A stretch of DNA of 8,975 nucleotides from positions 1 to 8,975 of the forward strand of contig CANQCM010000036.1 of NCBI GenBank assembly GCA_947589625.1. The letters are read 5' to 3'. The notes below the pieces were generated by a model. The model did not search any database, was not told the origin of the DNA, and saw only the letters and a program-made list of their open reading frames with translations. Made by a program: the position numbers and the translations under genes. The stretch comes from an uncultured Alphaproteobacteria bacterium. Lineage in GTDB: Bacteria > Pseudomonadota > Alphaproteobacteria > Rs-D84. Of the stretch, positions 1-6,437 are shown one piece after another; position 1 is the first letter of the stretch, and the number at the start of each line of letters is the position of its first letter.

Positions 1-8
1 ACTCGCCA

Positions 9-1640
9 CTAGTTCAGCGGTGCGCCCCAGTGTTGCTGAATCGTGCGTTCGGCGTCCATCGGGCTGACCAGAACTTGCGGTGTCAATATCACAACCAGCA
101 CATCACGCGTTGACGATGTTTCGCGCGAACCAGACAGCGCCATAAAGTCTGGGTCGCCCAACCCATATCGCGTGTCGTTGTCTGTTTGCTTTTCAAACCC
201 AGACACCACCAGCATTTGACCCGATTCCATAATTACTTCTTGCATGAACGAACGTTCTTCAACTTCGGGTAATTGCAATGTTACTTCACCAATTGTTTGC
301 GTTGACATCTTTAACAATTCGCGCACAGACATGCGGAACAGCAATAAAATCTTGCCGTTTTCCAAAACATTTGGCAACAGTTGCATTGAAAAACCTGTTT
401 CCAAATCGTCTTGGTCAACCGTTGACGATTCAACAGTTGTAAAGTTGCGCGATTCGAATCGTTTTATATAACCCGTAGTACGCGTATTGTTCACCGGCGC
501 GACACGATTGCTGCGTGTGGTAACACCAACATTGGTTACCAATGAAACCTTGCCCTGCTTGGCCAGTGCTTCTATCAGGGCGCTGCTGCCTGCCAATGCA
601 GACAACGAACCGTCTTTGATTTGATCCGCCGTATATGCGCCGTCAACAATATTGCCTGCGGCATCAAGGTGTGTTGCGCCTGTTAATGCAGACACTGTAT
701 TTGATAACACAGCGACATTCATGGAACTGGCCTCGGTTGAAGACAGGTTATTCTTGGGGTTCGCAACAATGTTCAGACCCGATGCAGAATTAATTGCCGC
801 CGCCAAATTCAACCCAAATGCCGAATCGTTTGAAATTGAAACTTGTAATACTTTGACATCAATCGTTACCAATTGCGACAGACGTTTATTCTGGCGTTCA
901 ATATATTCGCCAACGCGTGCCAAGATTGACGGTGGCGCCGTAACGGTTATTGTACCCAAACTGCGCGATACTGTGAAATCAGCATTGTCTGTGCCGCCGA
1001 TAATCCCAGAAATAGCATTTTCAACTTCGTCCCATTCTTTTAATGTAGATTCCAATGAAACTTGATTGCCGTCATCTGTTTGCATTGCCGTCTGGTATGA
1101 AATTTCTGTCCCCAGCGCATATAATGTAAATGTCTTGGTTTCTGTTTCGTAAAACACAATTGCATTTTTATCATAATACCACAATAAATCCAAATCTGTG
1201 GCAACTTGCGACAACAGCCCAGACAATTTGCCTGTATATGCTACATTAACCAATTTCTTTAATTTTTCAGAATTTACCTGACTATCTATTTTGACAGGAA
1301 TACCCGTAATAGAATTGATATTATTCGCCAAGACTTGCAGGCTGACAGGTTCGTTCATTAAAATTGTAATGCCTGTATCTGTTTCATATTGCGATGGTAA
1401 ATTGTTGCGATGTTCCAGTACGGTTGATTTATTTCCCAACCAAATACCTTCGGACATAGAAACGGTATCGCCACTGGCAACCTTGGCACGCGGATTTTGC
1501 GCCATTTCAAACGCATCGTATGCATTCATAAAATCTTTATCAACAGATGCCGCCACCTTGGCAGATTGTTTAGTCGCACAGCCCGTGGCAATCGCGCACA
1601 GCATGCCGCATAAAACAAACATTTTTATTGGTCTGGTCAT
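9..1640 (-). CDS. pilN: PilN-family (type IVb pilus) outer-membrane lipoprotein secretin
   Basis: A 543-residue protein expected to form the ring-shaped outer-membrane channel of a type IVb-like pilus or related secretion machine. Residues 1-21 form a lipoprotein-type signal ending in IATGC, so Cys21 is the likely lipidated residue (the -3 position is Ala, a tolerated but not ideal lipobox). Residues about 90-170 resemble the small STN/N0 domain of secretins, with the ILMNEPVSLQVLANNI stretch followed by a beta-rich segment to about 173. Residues about 221-250 (DFTVSRSLGTITVTAPP) form a ring-building N-domain. Residues about 257-525 are the secretin core, including NVGVTTRSNRVAPVNNTR near 370-387, GFSMQLLPNVLENGKI near 416-431 and the final beta strand VLVVILTPQVL near 514-524. 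Start: ATG at 1640 preceded by AGGAGA at 1648-1653. It lies 28 bp after the TcpQ-like gene and is surely cotranscribed. Family assignment is strong; the pilN symbol is by family resemblance. Only 8 bases remain beyond its stop. Confidence 0.88.
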   Translation of the reverse strand: MTRPIKMFVLCGMLCAIATGCATKQSAKVAASVDKDFMNAYDAFEMAQNPRAKVASGDTVSMSEGIWLGNKSTVLEHRNNLPSQYETDTGITILMNEPVSLQVLANNINSITGIPVKIDSQVNSEKLKKLVNVAYTGKLSGLLSQVATDLDLLWYYDKNAIVFYETETKTFTLYALGTEISYQTAMQTDDGNQVSLESTLKEWDEVENAISGIIGGTDNADFTVSRSLGTITVTAPPSILARVGEYIERQNKRLSQLVTIDVKVLQVSISNDSAFGLNLAAAINSASGLNIVANPKNNLSSTEASSMNVAVLSNTVSALTGATHLDAAGNIVDGAYTADQIKDGSLSALAGSSALIEALAKQGKVSLVTNVGVTTRSNRVAPVNNTRTTGYIKRFESRNFTTVESSTVDQDDLETGFSMQLLPNVLENGKILLLFRMSVRELLKMSTQTIGEVTLQLPEVEERSFMQEVIMESGQMLVVSGFEKQTDNDTRYGLGDPDFMALSGSRETSSTRDVLVVILTPQVLVSPMDAERTIQQHWGAPLN

Positions 1641-1668
1641 CTATATTTCTCCTACATGAATTGCGATG

Positions 1669-2718
1669 TTATTCTTCGGTTGTGGAAATTACCAAAACGC
1701 GATTACCTTTATAGAACTTGGCATATGGTATTGGTGTTGCACGACCAAAATTACGTACCAGCGCAGACGCAACATCAACAAAGCGACCTTTGAATACGGC
1801 ACTGGCTTCTATTGGATATTCGCGCGATGTTGCCCATACTAAATCCCAACCTTCTTTATCGCACCAACTCTGCAATACTTCACGCAAAGTCTGACCGTTG
1901 GCAACAACCCAAGAACGCACTTGGTCAATCAATTGCATTGGCGGTTCTGCGTCTGCAGAAATATCTACGGCGATTTCTTGTTCTTCTACAACAACTTCGC
2001 CATTTTTATCAATCGCAAAACCTGTGTAATCAGATGTACTGGCACCCGATACACAATTACCGTCTGCGGTACATGTAATTTGTGCCAACGCATTTGCAGG
2101 CGCACCAACACCTTTGATTGTAGTTTTACCGTCAGATGTCATTTTTGCAACAAATGCCGCATATCCATCACCATATTTAAAGCAATTGCCATTGCCACTG
2201 CGCGAAACAGTTAAAATATTGCCGCCATCGTCTTCCAAGACTTCGCGATGTAATAACGGCATTTCAGAACCATTTGTGCATTCGTCGTCAAATCCCACAG
2301 GAATCTGATTTCCATGCAACAAATCTGCACCACCAGACCAACCGCCAAAACCATCAATACGGCCGGCACCCAGATTAAAATTATTTTCTACCACTAAATC
2401 AGAACCGATTTTTGAAACAATACGAATATTATCAGATTGTTTTGATTTGCTGCACGCCCCAGATTCACATGCCACAGTTACATCGGCATCAGAACCAGCA
2501 ATTGGCCATACAGGCACTTCTGCGGGTGCCGCGGGTGCAGCAACTTGCTGGGTTGTGTCATATTGTGTTTTATCAATTTGCTCGTATTCGCCACCGTCAG
2601 TGATTTTATCTTCGGTATAATACACTTCTGATGTGACCACTTGTGGTAAATTTGTCGCGGCAAAACAATAGCCTGCGGCAGTTGCAAACATCGCGACAAT
2701 AAGAATCTTGCGAAACAT
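1669..2718 (-). CDS. Secreted TcpQ-domain pilus-biogenesis protein with a Cys-containing insert
   Basis: A 349-residue exported protein, first gene of the pilus operon. Residues 1-20 are a Sec signal peptide (Lys4, hydrophobic core, cleavage after GYCFA). Residues about 267-349 (from VRSWVVANGQTLREVLQSWC onward) resemble the C-terminal domain of TcpQ/PilL-type proteins, which assist secretin assembly or stability in type IVb pili: the NGQTLREVLQSWCDKEGW pattern followed by two short beta-hairpin repeats. Between them, about residues 50-260, is a Gly-rich, beta-prone region with several cysteines in pairs (ACESGAC, ITCTADGNC) plus single ones (DDEC, NGNC) that I cannot assign to a family. These could form disulfides in the periplasm. 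Start: ATG at 2718 with a purine-rich AGGAAAGG site about 4-12 bases upstream and a good promoter at 2761-2789. The secretin gene follows after 28 bp, which supports a shared role at the outer membrane. The TcpQ call is confident for the C-terminus only. Confidence 0.75.
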   Translation of the reverse strand: MFRKILIVAMFATAAGYCFAATNLPQVVTSEVYYTEDKITDGGEYEQIDKTQYDTTQQVAAPAAPAEVPVWPIAGSDADVTVACESGACSKSKQSDNIRIVSKIGSDLVVENNFNLGAGRIDGFGGWSGGADLLHGNQIPVGFDDECTNGSEMPLLHREVLEDDGGNILTVSRSGNGNCFKYGDGYAAFVAKMTSDGKTTIKGVGAPANALAQITCTADGNCVSGASTSDYTGFAIDKNGEVVVEEQEIAVDISADAEPPMQLIDQVRSWVVANGQTLREVLQSWCDKEGWDLVWATSREYPIEASAVFKGRFVDVASALVRNFGRATPIPYAKFYKGNRVLVISTTEE

Positions 2719-2760
2719 AGACCTTTCCTTTCCTGCTATTTATCCTATTTAATTATATTT

Positions 2761-2789
2761 ATTATAACAACTTGACCGAATCTGTGCAA
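2761..2789 (-). promoter_or_regulatory. Sigma70 promoter of the pilus operon
   Basis: On the minus strand the -35 box TTGCAC (2784-2789) and a perfect -10 box TATAAT (2761-2766) are separated by exactly 17 bp. Transcription would begin near 2754, about 35 bases ahead of the TcpQ-like start codon. The match to the housekeeping consensus is close, so expression is likely substantial unless repressed. Confidence 0.75.
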
Positions 2790-2827
2790 GACCAAATCTT
2801 AATAAAAAATATGACGCAAGATAAATC
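2786..2827. repeat. Imperfect direct repeat GCAAGA-(n)-AAATC in the divergent intergenic region
   Basis: Two copies of GCAAGAyyAAATC-like sequence (about 2786-2798 and 2816-2827, the second one base shorter) lie 30 bp apart, about three helical turns. The first overlaps the -35 box of the pilus promoter. This geometry could fit a regulator binding on one DNA face, but the region is AT-rich and the match is short, so chance is a real alternative. Confidence 0.25.
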
Positions 2828-2846
2828 ACACGAATCGGCAAATTTA

Positions 2847-2855
2847 TGTTATACT
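2847..2855 (+). promoter_or_regulatory. Extended -10 promoter for the membrane protein-sufB unit
   Basis: TGTTATACT at 2847-2855 is an extended -10 element (TGn followed by TATACT). No convincing -35 box sits 15-19 bp upstream, as is common for extended -10 promoters. Transcription would start near 2862, about 30 bases before the ATG at 2892. It is divergent from the pilus promoter in the same 173-bp intergenic region. Confidence 0.45.
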
Positions 2856-2891
2856 GTCTATGATTTAACCAGATTTATTCAGGGGTGTATT

Positions 2892-3437
2892 ATGCAAAAT
2901 ATTATGATTTTAACTGGTCTTGCGCTGATTTTAGTGTCGCTGTGTTTTATTGGTGCGTTTCTGTATGGCATAAATTCGCGCGTTAAAATGTTGGGCAAAA
3001 CACTGACGCATCAATATAACCTGATTGTAAAAATTCAGACTTTGCTGAAAAATAAATCTGCGACAAATGCCGTTGCCGAAAGCGCAGAAATGATTTATCA
3101 AGACTTGTTGCAAAACCTGATTCCTATTATGGCGGCAACAGATATTATGCCACGCAACACCCCAGAACACCCTTTGTGGCGCGCACTGGGCGGAATATTA
3201 GACGAATATGCGAAAAATCCTTTTGCGCTGGAAAAATTGCGCCGCGCAATTAAACTGGACAACGATGTCGCGCGCAGTGTTGATAACTATACAAATCGCG
3301 CAACCAATTTCTTGGAACATTTACGTAATACAGAACCTAACGGAATTTTATCTGCAACATTTACAGACGGCTTGTTGGGGCAATCATTAACCTTCTTTGC
3401 CCAGGCAAAACAGTTGGCAACGCAAAGCGATGAATAA
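2892..3437 (+). CDS. Small membrane-anchored protein of unknown function upstream of sufB
   Basis: I do not recognise this 181-residue protein. One strong N-terminal membrane segment (residues about 4-26, rich in Leu/Ile/Val) is followed by a short basic stretch (NSRVKMLGKTLTHQYN) and a largely alpha-helical remainder, so it is probably anchored in the inner membrane with a soluble helical domain. The basic residues after the segment suggest that domain is cytoplasmic. The start at ATG 2892 is chosen because an AGGGG ribosome site lies at 2881-2885 with good spacing. The open frame extends upstream to a TTG at 2772, but that extension would overlap both promoters and shows no ribosome site. 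Its last 8 bases overlap the start of sufB, implying one mRNA and coupled translation. A role near Fe-S assembly is only a guess from context. Confidence 0.65.
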   Translation: MQNIMILTGLALILVSLCFIGAFLYGINSRVKMLGKTLTHQYNLIVKIQTLLKNKSATNAVAESAEMIYQDLLQNLIPIMAATDIMPRNTPEHPLWRALGGILDEYAKNPFALEKLRRAIKLDNDVARSVDNYTNRATNFLEHLRNTEPNGILSATFTDGLLGQSLTFFAQAKQLATQSDE

Positions 3438-4764
3438 AGTGCCACGATTAAATGAAAATCTTGTTCGTGAAATTTCGTCTATTCGGGACGAGCCTGATTG
3501 GCTGACCCAGTGGCGATTGGCGGCGTTAAGTGCGTGGCAAAAAATGACAGAACCGCATTGGGCAGAATTTGACTATGCGCCAATTGATTATGACGAATTA
3601 AACTATTACAACAAACCGCAACCCGTTGATAATTCTGACCTGAAATCAACATATGAAAAAATGGGGCTGCCAGAATCTGAACAGCAGGCATTGCTGGGCA
3701 TGGCAACAGACACTGTGATAGACAGTCAATCTGTGCATACATCATATACAGACGCATTAAAAAAACTGGGGATTATATTTTTGCCGTTTTCTGATGCCGT
3801 GCAACAATACCCTGATTTAGTGCAAAAATATCTGGGTACTGTTGTGCCATCAACAGACAACTTTTTCGCAGCATTAAATGCGGCGGTGTTTTCCGATGGC
3901 ACATTTGTTTATGTTCCGCCAAATACTGCCTGCCCTATTGATTTAGCCAGTTATTTTAGAATTGAAACTGCAAAAATAGGACAATTTGAACGCACCTTGA
4001 TTATTGCAGACCATGGCGCAACACTCAGTTATATGGAAGGTTGCAGTGCGCCGCGTCGCCCAAACCACCAACTGCACAGTGGGGTTGTTGAAATTATTGC
4101 GCATGATGGCGCAACGGTTAAATATTCTACGGTGCAAAATTGGTATGCTGGCGAAATGCAAGGCGACAAAAATGTTGGTGGCATATTAAATTTTGTAACC
4201 AAACGCGGACGCGCAGATTCTGGCGCACGTATTGATTGGGCTCAGGTAGAAATCGGATCGGCACTGACATGGAAATATCCGTCAACTATTTTGGCAGGTC
4301 GTGGCGCGCATAGTGATTTTTACTCGTTGGCGATAACACGCGGTGCGCAATGCGCAGACACAGGTACAAAAATGATACACATCGGCGACGACACTGTATC
4401 AAACATCGTGTCTTATGGTGTGGCATTAGACAAATCGCACCAAACATTTCGCAGCTTGGTCAGTTTTTCTGGACACAATGGCAAAAACGCGTCTAAATGC
4501 GACACGCGAATAATCGGAAACACAGCCGTGGCAAATACACTGCCAAAAATTATTCATGCAAATGGCGACAATATTCAATCACACGAAGCAACCACTGGCG
4601 CAATAGATGCCAGACAATTACAGTTTTTAACCCAATCAGGAATTGATTCTGACACGGCAACCGCATTGATAATTGGCGCGGCAGCGACACCGATATTATC
4701 GCGATTGCCTATGGAATTTTTGGTTGAATCAAAACAGTTAATTCAAATGGCACTGGCGCACTAG
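3430..4764 (+). CDS. sufB: SufB, scaffold subunit of the SufBCD Fe-S cluster assembly complex
   Basis: A 444-residue cytoplasmic SufB, the beta-helical scaffold subunit on which iron-sulfur clusters are built with SufC and SufD. Hallmarks: PPNTACPIDLASYFRI near 158-173; VKYSTVQNWYAG followed by GGILNFVTKRG; DTGTKMIHIGDDTVSNIVS; then SKCDTRIIG with Cys357; and SHEATTGAID with His385 and Glu386. These last residues correspond to E. coli SufB Cys405 and His433/Glu434; both sites are offset by 48, which shows that the C-terminal core is colinear and that the shortening is N-terminal. The N-terminal CxxCxxxC motif of some SufB proteins is absent. The start is ATG 3430, overlapping the previous gene by 8 bp. 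No strong ribosome site precedes it, so translation is likely coupled. A TTG start at 3397 is possible but gives a poor extension. It ends directly against the stop codon of the opposing gene; sufC follows only after about 960 bp. Confidence 0.95.
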   Translation: MNKVPRLNENLVREISSIRDEPDWLTQWRLAALSAWQKMTEPHWAEFDYAPIDYDELNYYNKPQPVDNSDLKSTYEKMGLPESEQQALLGMATDTVIDSQSVHTSYTDALKKLGIIFLPFSDAVQQYPDLVQKYLGTVVPSTDNFFAALNAAVFSDGTFVYVPPNTACPIDLASYFRIETAKIGQFERTLIIADHGATLSYMEGCSAPRRPNHQLHSGVVEIIAHDGATVKYSTVQNWYAGEMQGDKNVGGILNFVTKRGRADSGARIDWAQVEIGSALTWKYPSTILAGRGAHSDFYSLAITRGAQCADTGTKMIHIGDDTVSNIVSYGVALDKSHQTFRSLVSFSGHNGKNASKCDTRIIGNTAVANTLPKIIHANGDNIQSHEATTGAIDARQLQFLTQSGIDSDTATALIIGAAATPILSRLPMEFLVESKQLIQMALAH

Positions 4765-5415
4765 TCAGTTTTCTGAATAATGACAGTCTTGGGTGTAAAC
4801 ATAAGTCCCAGAACCATCATTAAACTCAACACCTGATGAAATTTTACAATCAGTTATATTTGCATTATTCCCCGGTTCGCTGTGCGCAGGTACTTCTTTA
4901 CCATCTGCCCCTATTGCGCTTGGACATTTGGTACAACCCAGATACGAAATTCTGTCCGGTGTTCCATAATATCCATCTGCACACCGCATGGTTTGTGTAT
5001 ATTGTGCTTCACAATGACAACTGTATGGATTCATCTCAAATAAAAACTCTATGCCATATTCTTCAAATCCTTCGCGTGATGCCCAATATGGTTCTATATA
5101 CACATCATCACAATCGGCACGACAAAAACCACCATATGATGAGCATTTATAATTGTGGGTGGTTGAATATGTACCAGGGTCATAAGCATTGACTGTTTGC
5201 CCACCTTTTAAAATCACTTCACCTTTCACGCACCCCGCATATCCAGCCTTACAATTACCAGGTTGTTGTATATCGTCATACGCAGGCTGGCACCAATAAC
5301 AATATCCATTAGGACTATAACGACAATATTTTGCTATGATTTCGCTGTTGTCCATTGCAATTGCAGAATGGACAATACATATTCCCGCCAACGCGGATAT
5401 TCTTAACAGTTTCAT
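4765..5415 (-). CDS. Secreted Cys-rich protein, lineage-specific, unknown function
   Basis: A 216-residue protein with a clear signal peptide (MKLLRISALAGICIVHSAIA, cleavage near residue 20). The mature part holds 15 cysteines together with many Tyr, Gly and Asn residues. Cys patterns include YCRYSPNGYCYWC near the N-terminus, FCRADC and SCHC in the middle, and MRCADGYYGTPDRISYLGC followed by TKCP near two thirds of the way along. The CADGYYG...GCTKCP pattern resembles EGF-like or GYYG-type Cys-rich extracellular modules. Such composition suggests a disulfide-bonded periplasmic or surface protein. Start: ATG at 5415 with an AGGGGA ribosome site on the minus strand about 7 bases upstream. No separate promoter fits between it and the terminator at 5452-5475, so it may depend on read-through of the upstream RNA or on a promoter inside that RNA. 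Its TGA directly abuts the sufB stop. Function unknown. Confidence 0.8.
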   Translation of the reverse strand: MKLLRISALAGICIVHSAIAMDNSEIIAKYCRYSPNGYCYWCQPAYDDIQQPGNCKAGYAGCVKGEVILKGGQTVNAYDPGTYSTTHNYKCSSYGGFCRADCDDVYIEPYWASREGFEEYGIEFLFEMNPYSCHCEAQYTQTMRCADGYYGTPDRISYLGCTKCPSAIGADGKEVPAHSEPGNNANITDCKISSGVEFNDGSGTYVYTQDCHYSEN

Positions 5416-5451
5416 ATTCTTTTCCCCTTGTTTTTTTCATTTTTGATTACG

Positions 5452-5475
5452 AAAAAAGCCACCATAATTTGGTGG
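5452..5475 (-). terminator. Intrinsic terminator of the minus-strand RNA
   Basis: On the minus strand CCACCA-AATTA-TGGTGG forms a perfect 6-bp hairpin (5459-5475), followed by one C and six U residues (5452-5457). It begins directly after the 3' strand of the P1 closing helix. On the plus strand no T run follows, so it works in one direction only. It would stop most transcription before the Cys-rich gene at 5415. Confidence 0.8.
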
Positions 5476-5644
5476 TCAGGGGTTGAGAACAACTTCAAGA
5501 ATTGTGGGCTTATTCAATATATTCGCCGCCCCCTGACCCAAGAGTCAAGGGAAACAATTCATCACAAACATCTGTCGCATATGCAACAAAAATTATGTGA
5601 TACTTGAAAGGGTTCTCACACCCATTGACAGAATACCTGCCAAC
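5452..5644 (-). ncRNA. Structured non-coding RNA (about 190 nt), unassigned; 6S RNA-like or a cis-acting leader
   Basis: A minus-strand transcript of about 190 nt is predicted from a good promoter, a +1 G near 5644, and an intrinsic terminator. Hand folding gives a consistent structure. P1 joins the ends: UGAGAAC (5612-5618) with GUUCUCA (5484-5490), flanked by GGGU/ACCC and GUCA/UGAC. P2 is UUCAAG (5603-5608) with CUUGAA (5494-5499). P3 is AUCACA/UGUGAU (5596-5601 with 5561-5566), capped by an inner hairpin UUGUUGC-AUAU-GCGACAG. P4 is GAAUUGU/ACAAUUC (5554-5560 with 5499-5505). P5 is CCCUUGAC/GUCAGGGG (5544-5551 with 5530-5537), followed by GGCGGC. Size, paired ends and a free-standing promoter and terminator recall 6S RNA; the P5 hairpin plus GGCGGC loosely recalls the 3' half of E. 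coli 6S. The three-way junction does not fit cleanly. A riboswitch or attenuator leader for the Cys-rich gene, which starts 36 bases after the terminator, is the main alternative. Confidence 0.65.
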
Positions 5645-5650
5645 AAATAA

Positions 5651-5679
5651 ATTATAAATTCTTGATAATTGCAACGCAA
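5651..5679 (-). promoter_or_regulatory. Sigma70 promoter of the minus-strand ncRNA
   Basis: Minus-strand TTGCGT (5674-5679) and a perfect TATAAT (5651-5656) are separated by 17 bp. The predicted start, 7 bases past the -10 box, is a G near 5644. It is back-to-back with the sufC promoter and shares the base at 5674 with that promoter's -35 box. Confidence 0.7.
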
Positions 5680-5696
5680 GTGATTTGTGTTATAAT
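5669..5696 (+). promoter_or_regulatory. Promoter of sufC with extended -10
   Basis: TTGCAA (5669-5674) and TATAAT (5691-5696) are 16 bp apart, and a TGT at 5688-5690 makes the -10 extended. Transcription would begin near 5703, about 19 bases ahead of the sufC ATG. The two opposing -35 boxes form the palindrome TTGCAACGCAA (5669-5679). This promoter gives sufC its own transcript, separate from sufB. Confidence 0.7.
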
Positions 5697-5721
5697 AAAA
5701 GCGACTTATACAGGATTTATA

Positions 5722-6396
5722 ATGCTAAACATTGAAAATTTGTCCGTATCTTTAGATGGCAAAACATTATTGTCTGATATAAATATGACTGTTGCGCGTG
5801 GCGCGCGTCATTTGTTGCGTGGCGCAAATGGGTCGGGCAAATCTACATTGGTGCAAACAATTGCGGCAAATCCAGAATATACCATAACAAATGGCAAAAT
5901 CATTTTTGACGGCACAGACATTACCCCAGAAAACACAACCGCGCGCGCATTACGCGGAATATTTATTGGCGCACAAAATGTCCCAGAAATATCAGGTCTG
6001 ACAGTATTAACATTTTTGAAATATGCGTTAATGGCGCACACCCATTATCAAACAGGACGCGATTTATCAATGGGCGAATTTTTACAGAAACTAAACGCAG
6101 TACGCGAAAGTTTATCTATACCTGCTGATTGGTTAAATCGTTTTGTTAATGTTGGTTTTTCTGGGGGCGAACGCAAACGATTGATGCTATTACAATTAAA
6201 ACTGGTCAATCCGAAATTTGCAATTTTAGACGAACCAGATTCAGGCGCAGATGCCGAAACACAATCTTTGATTGCAGATACAATTAAATCAATGACCGAT
6301 ACAACATTTTTGTTCATCAGTCATCAATCGGCATTTACAGACATGATAGTACCCACCGCAATAACCAACATTGCGGACGGAAAAATAAAAAATTAA
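5722..6396 (+). CDS. sufC: SufC, ABC-type ATPase of the Fe-S cluster assembly complex
   Basis: A 224-residue soluble ABC ATPase that powers conformational changes of SufB-SufD during Fe-S cluster assembly. Motifs: Walker A GANGSGKST (residues 34-42), Q-loop Gln85 in FIGAQNVPEISG, ABC signature FSGGERKR (146-153), Walker B FAILDEPDSG (166-175) with catalytic Glu171, and a switch His201 in FISHQ. The GFSGGE(R/K)KR signature and LDEPDSG-D sequence are characteristic of SufC rather than transport ATPases. It is somewhat shorter than the usual length of about 250 residues. The start at ATG 5722 has CAGGA at 5711-5715 and begins the conserved MLNIENLSV; an upstream in-frame extension to 5662 would overlap the promoter. 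The PerM-like gene follows 41 bp after the stop. sufB lies upstream, separated by the reversed Cys-rich/ncRNA cassette, and sufD and sufS are not visible. Confidence 0.93.
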   Translation: MLNIENLSVSLDGKTLLSDINMTVARGARHLLRGANGSGKSTLVQTIAANPEYTITNGKIIFDGTDITPENTTARALRGIFIGAQNVPEISGLTVLTFLKYALMAHTHYQTGRDLSMGEFLQKLNAVRESLSIPADWLNRFVNVGFSGGERKRLMLLQLKLVNPKFAILDEPDSGADAETQSLIADTIKSMTDTTFLFISHQSAFTDMIVPTAITNIADGKIKN

Positions 6397-6414
6397 AATC
6401 GCGCTATATGCACG
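6393..6414 (+). repeat. Copy A of a 22-bp repeat spanning the sufC stop codon
   Basis: This begins one base before the sufC TAA and shares 19 of 22 positions with the copy at 7481-7502. The common core is TCGCGCTATRTGCAYG. The central CGCGC-TATAT-GCACG is an imperfect dyad. In this copy it is followed by the ribosome site and start of the PerM-like gene. Confidence 0.6.
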
Positions 6415-6437
6415 ATACCAAGGCACAGGAGAGTTTT

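Noticed and set aside
652..1065. Plus-strand frames of 75 to 137 codons opposite the secretin gene
   Set aside because: They lie antisense to a clearly recognised secretin, have no ribosome sites or family features, and are read-outs of its codon structure.
2772..2891. N-terminal extension of the small membrane protein to a TTG at 2772
   Set aside because: It would run through both divergent promoters, has no ribosome site, and would place about 40 residues before a natural N-terminal membrane segment that has its own good start.
5592..5625. Ten-codon frame on the minus strand inside the ncRNA (MGVRTLSSIT), as a possible attenuator leader peptide
   Set aside because: It has only a poorly spaced AGG upstream, it is destroyed by the proposed P1 and P2 helices, and the downstream gene is not an amino-acid pathway gene; a frame this short is expected by chance.
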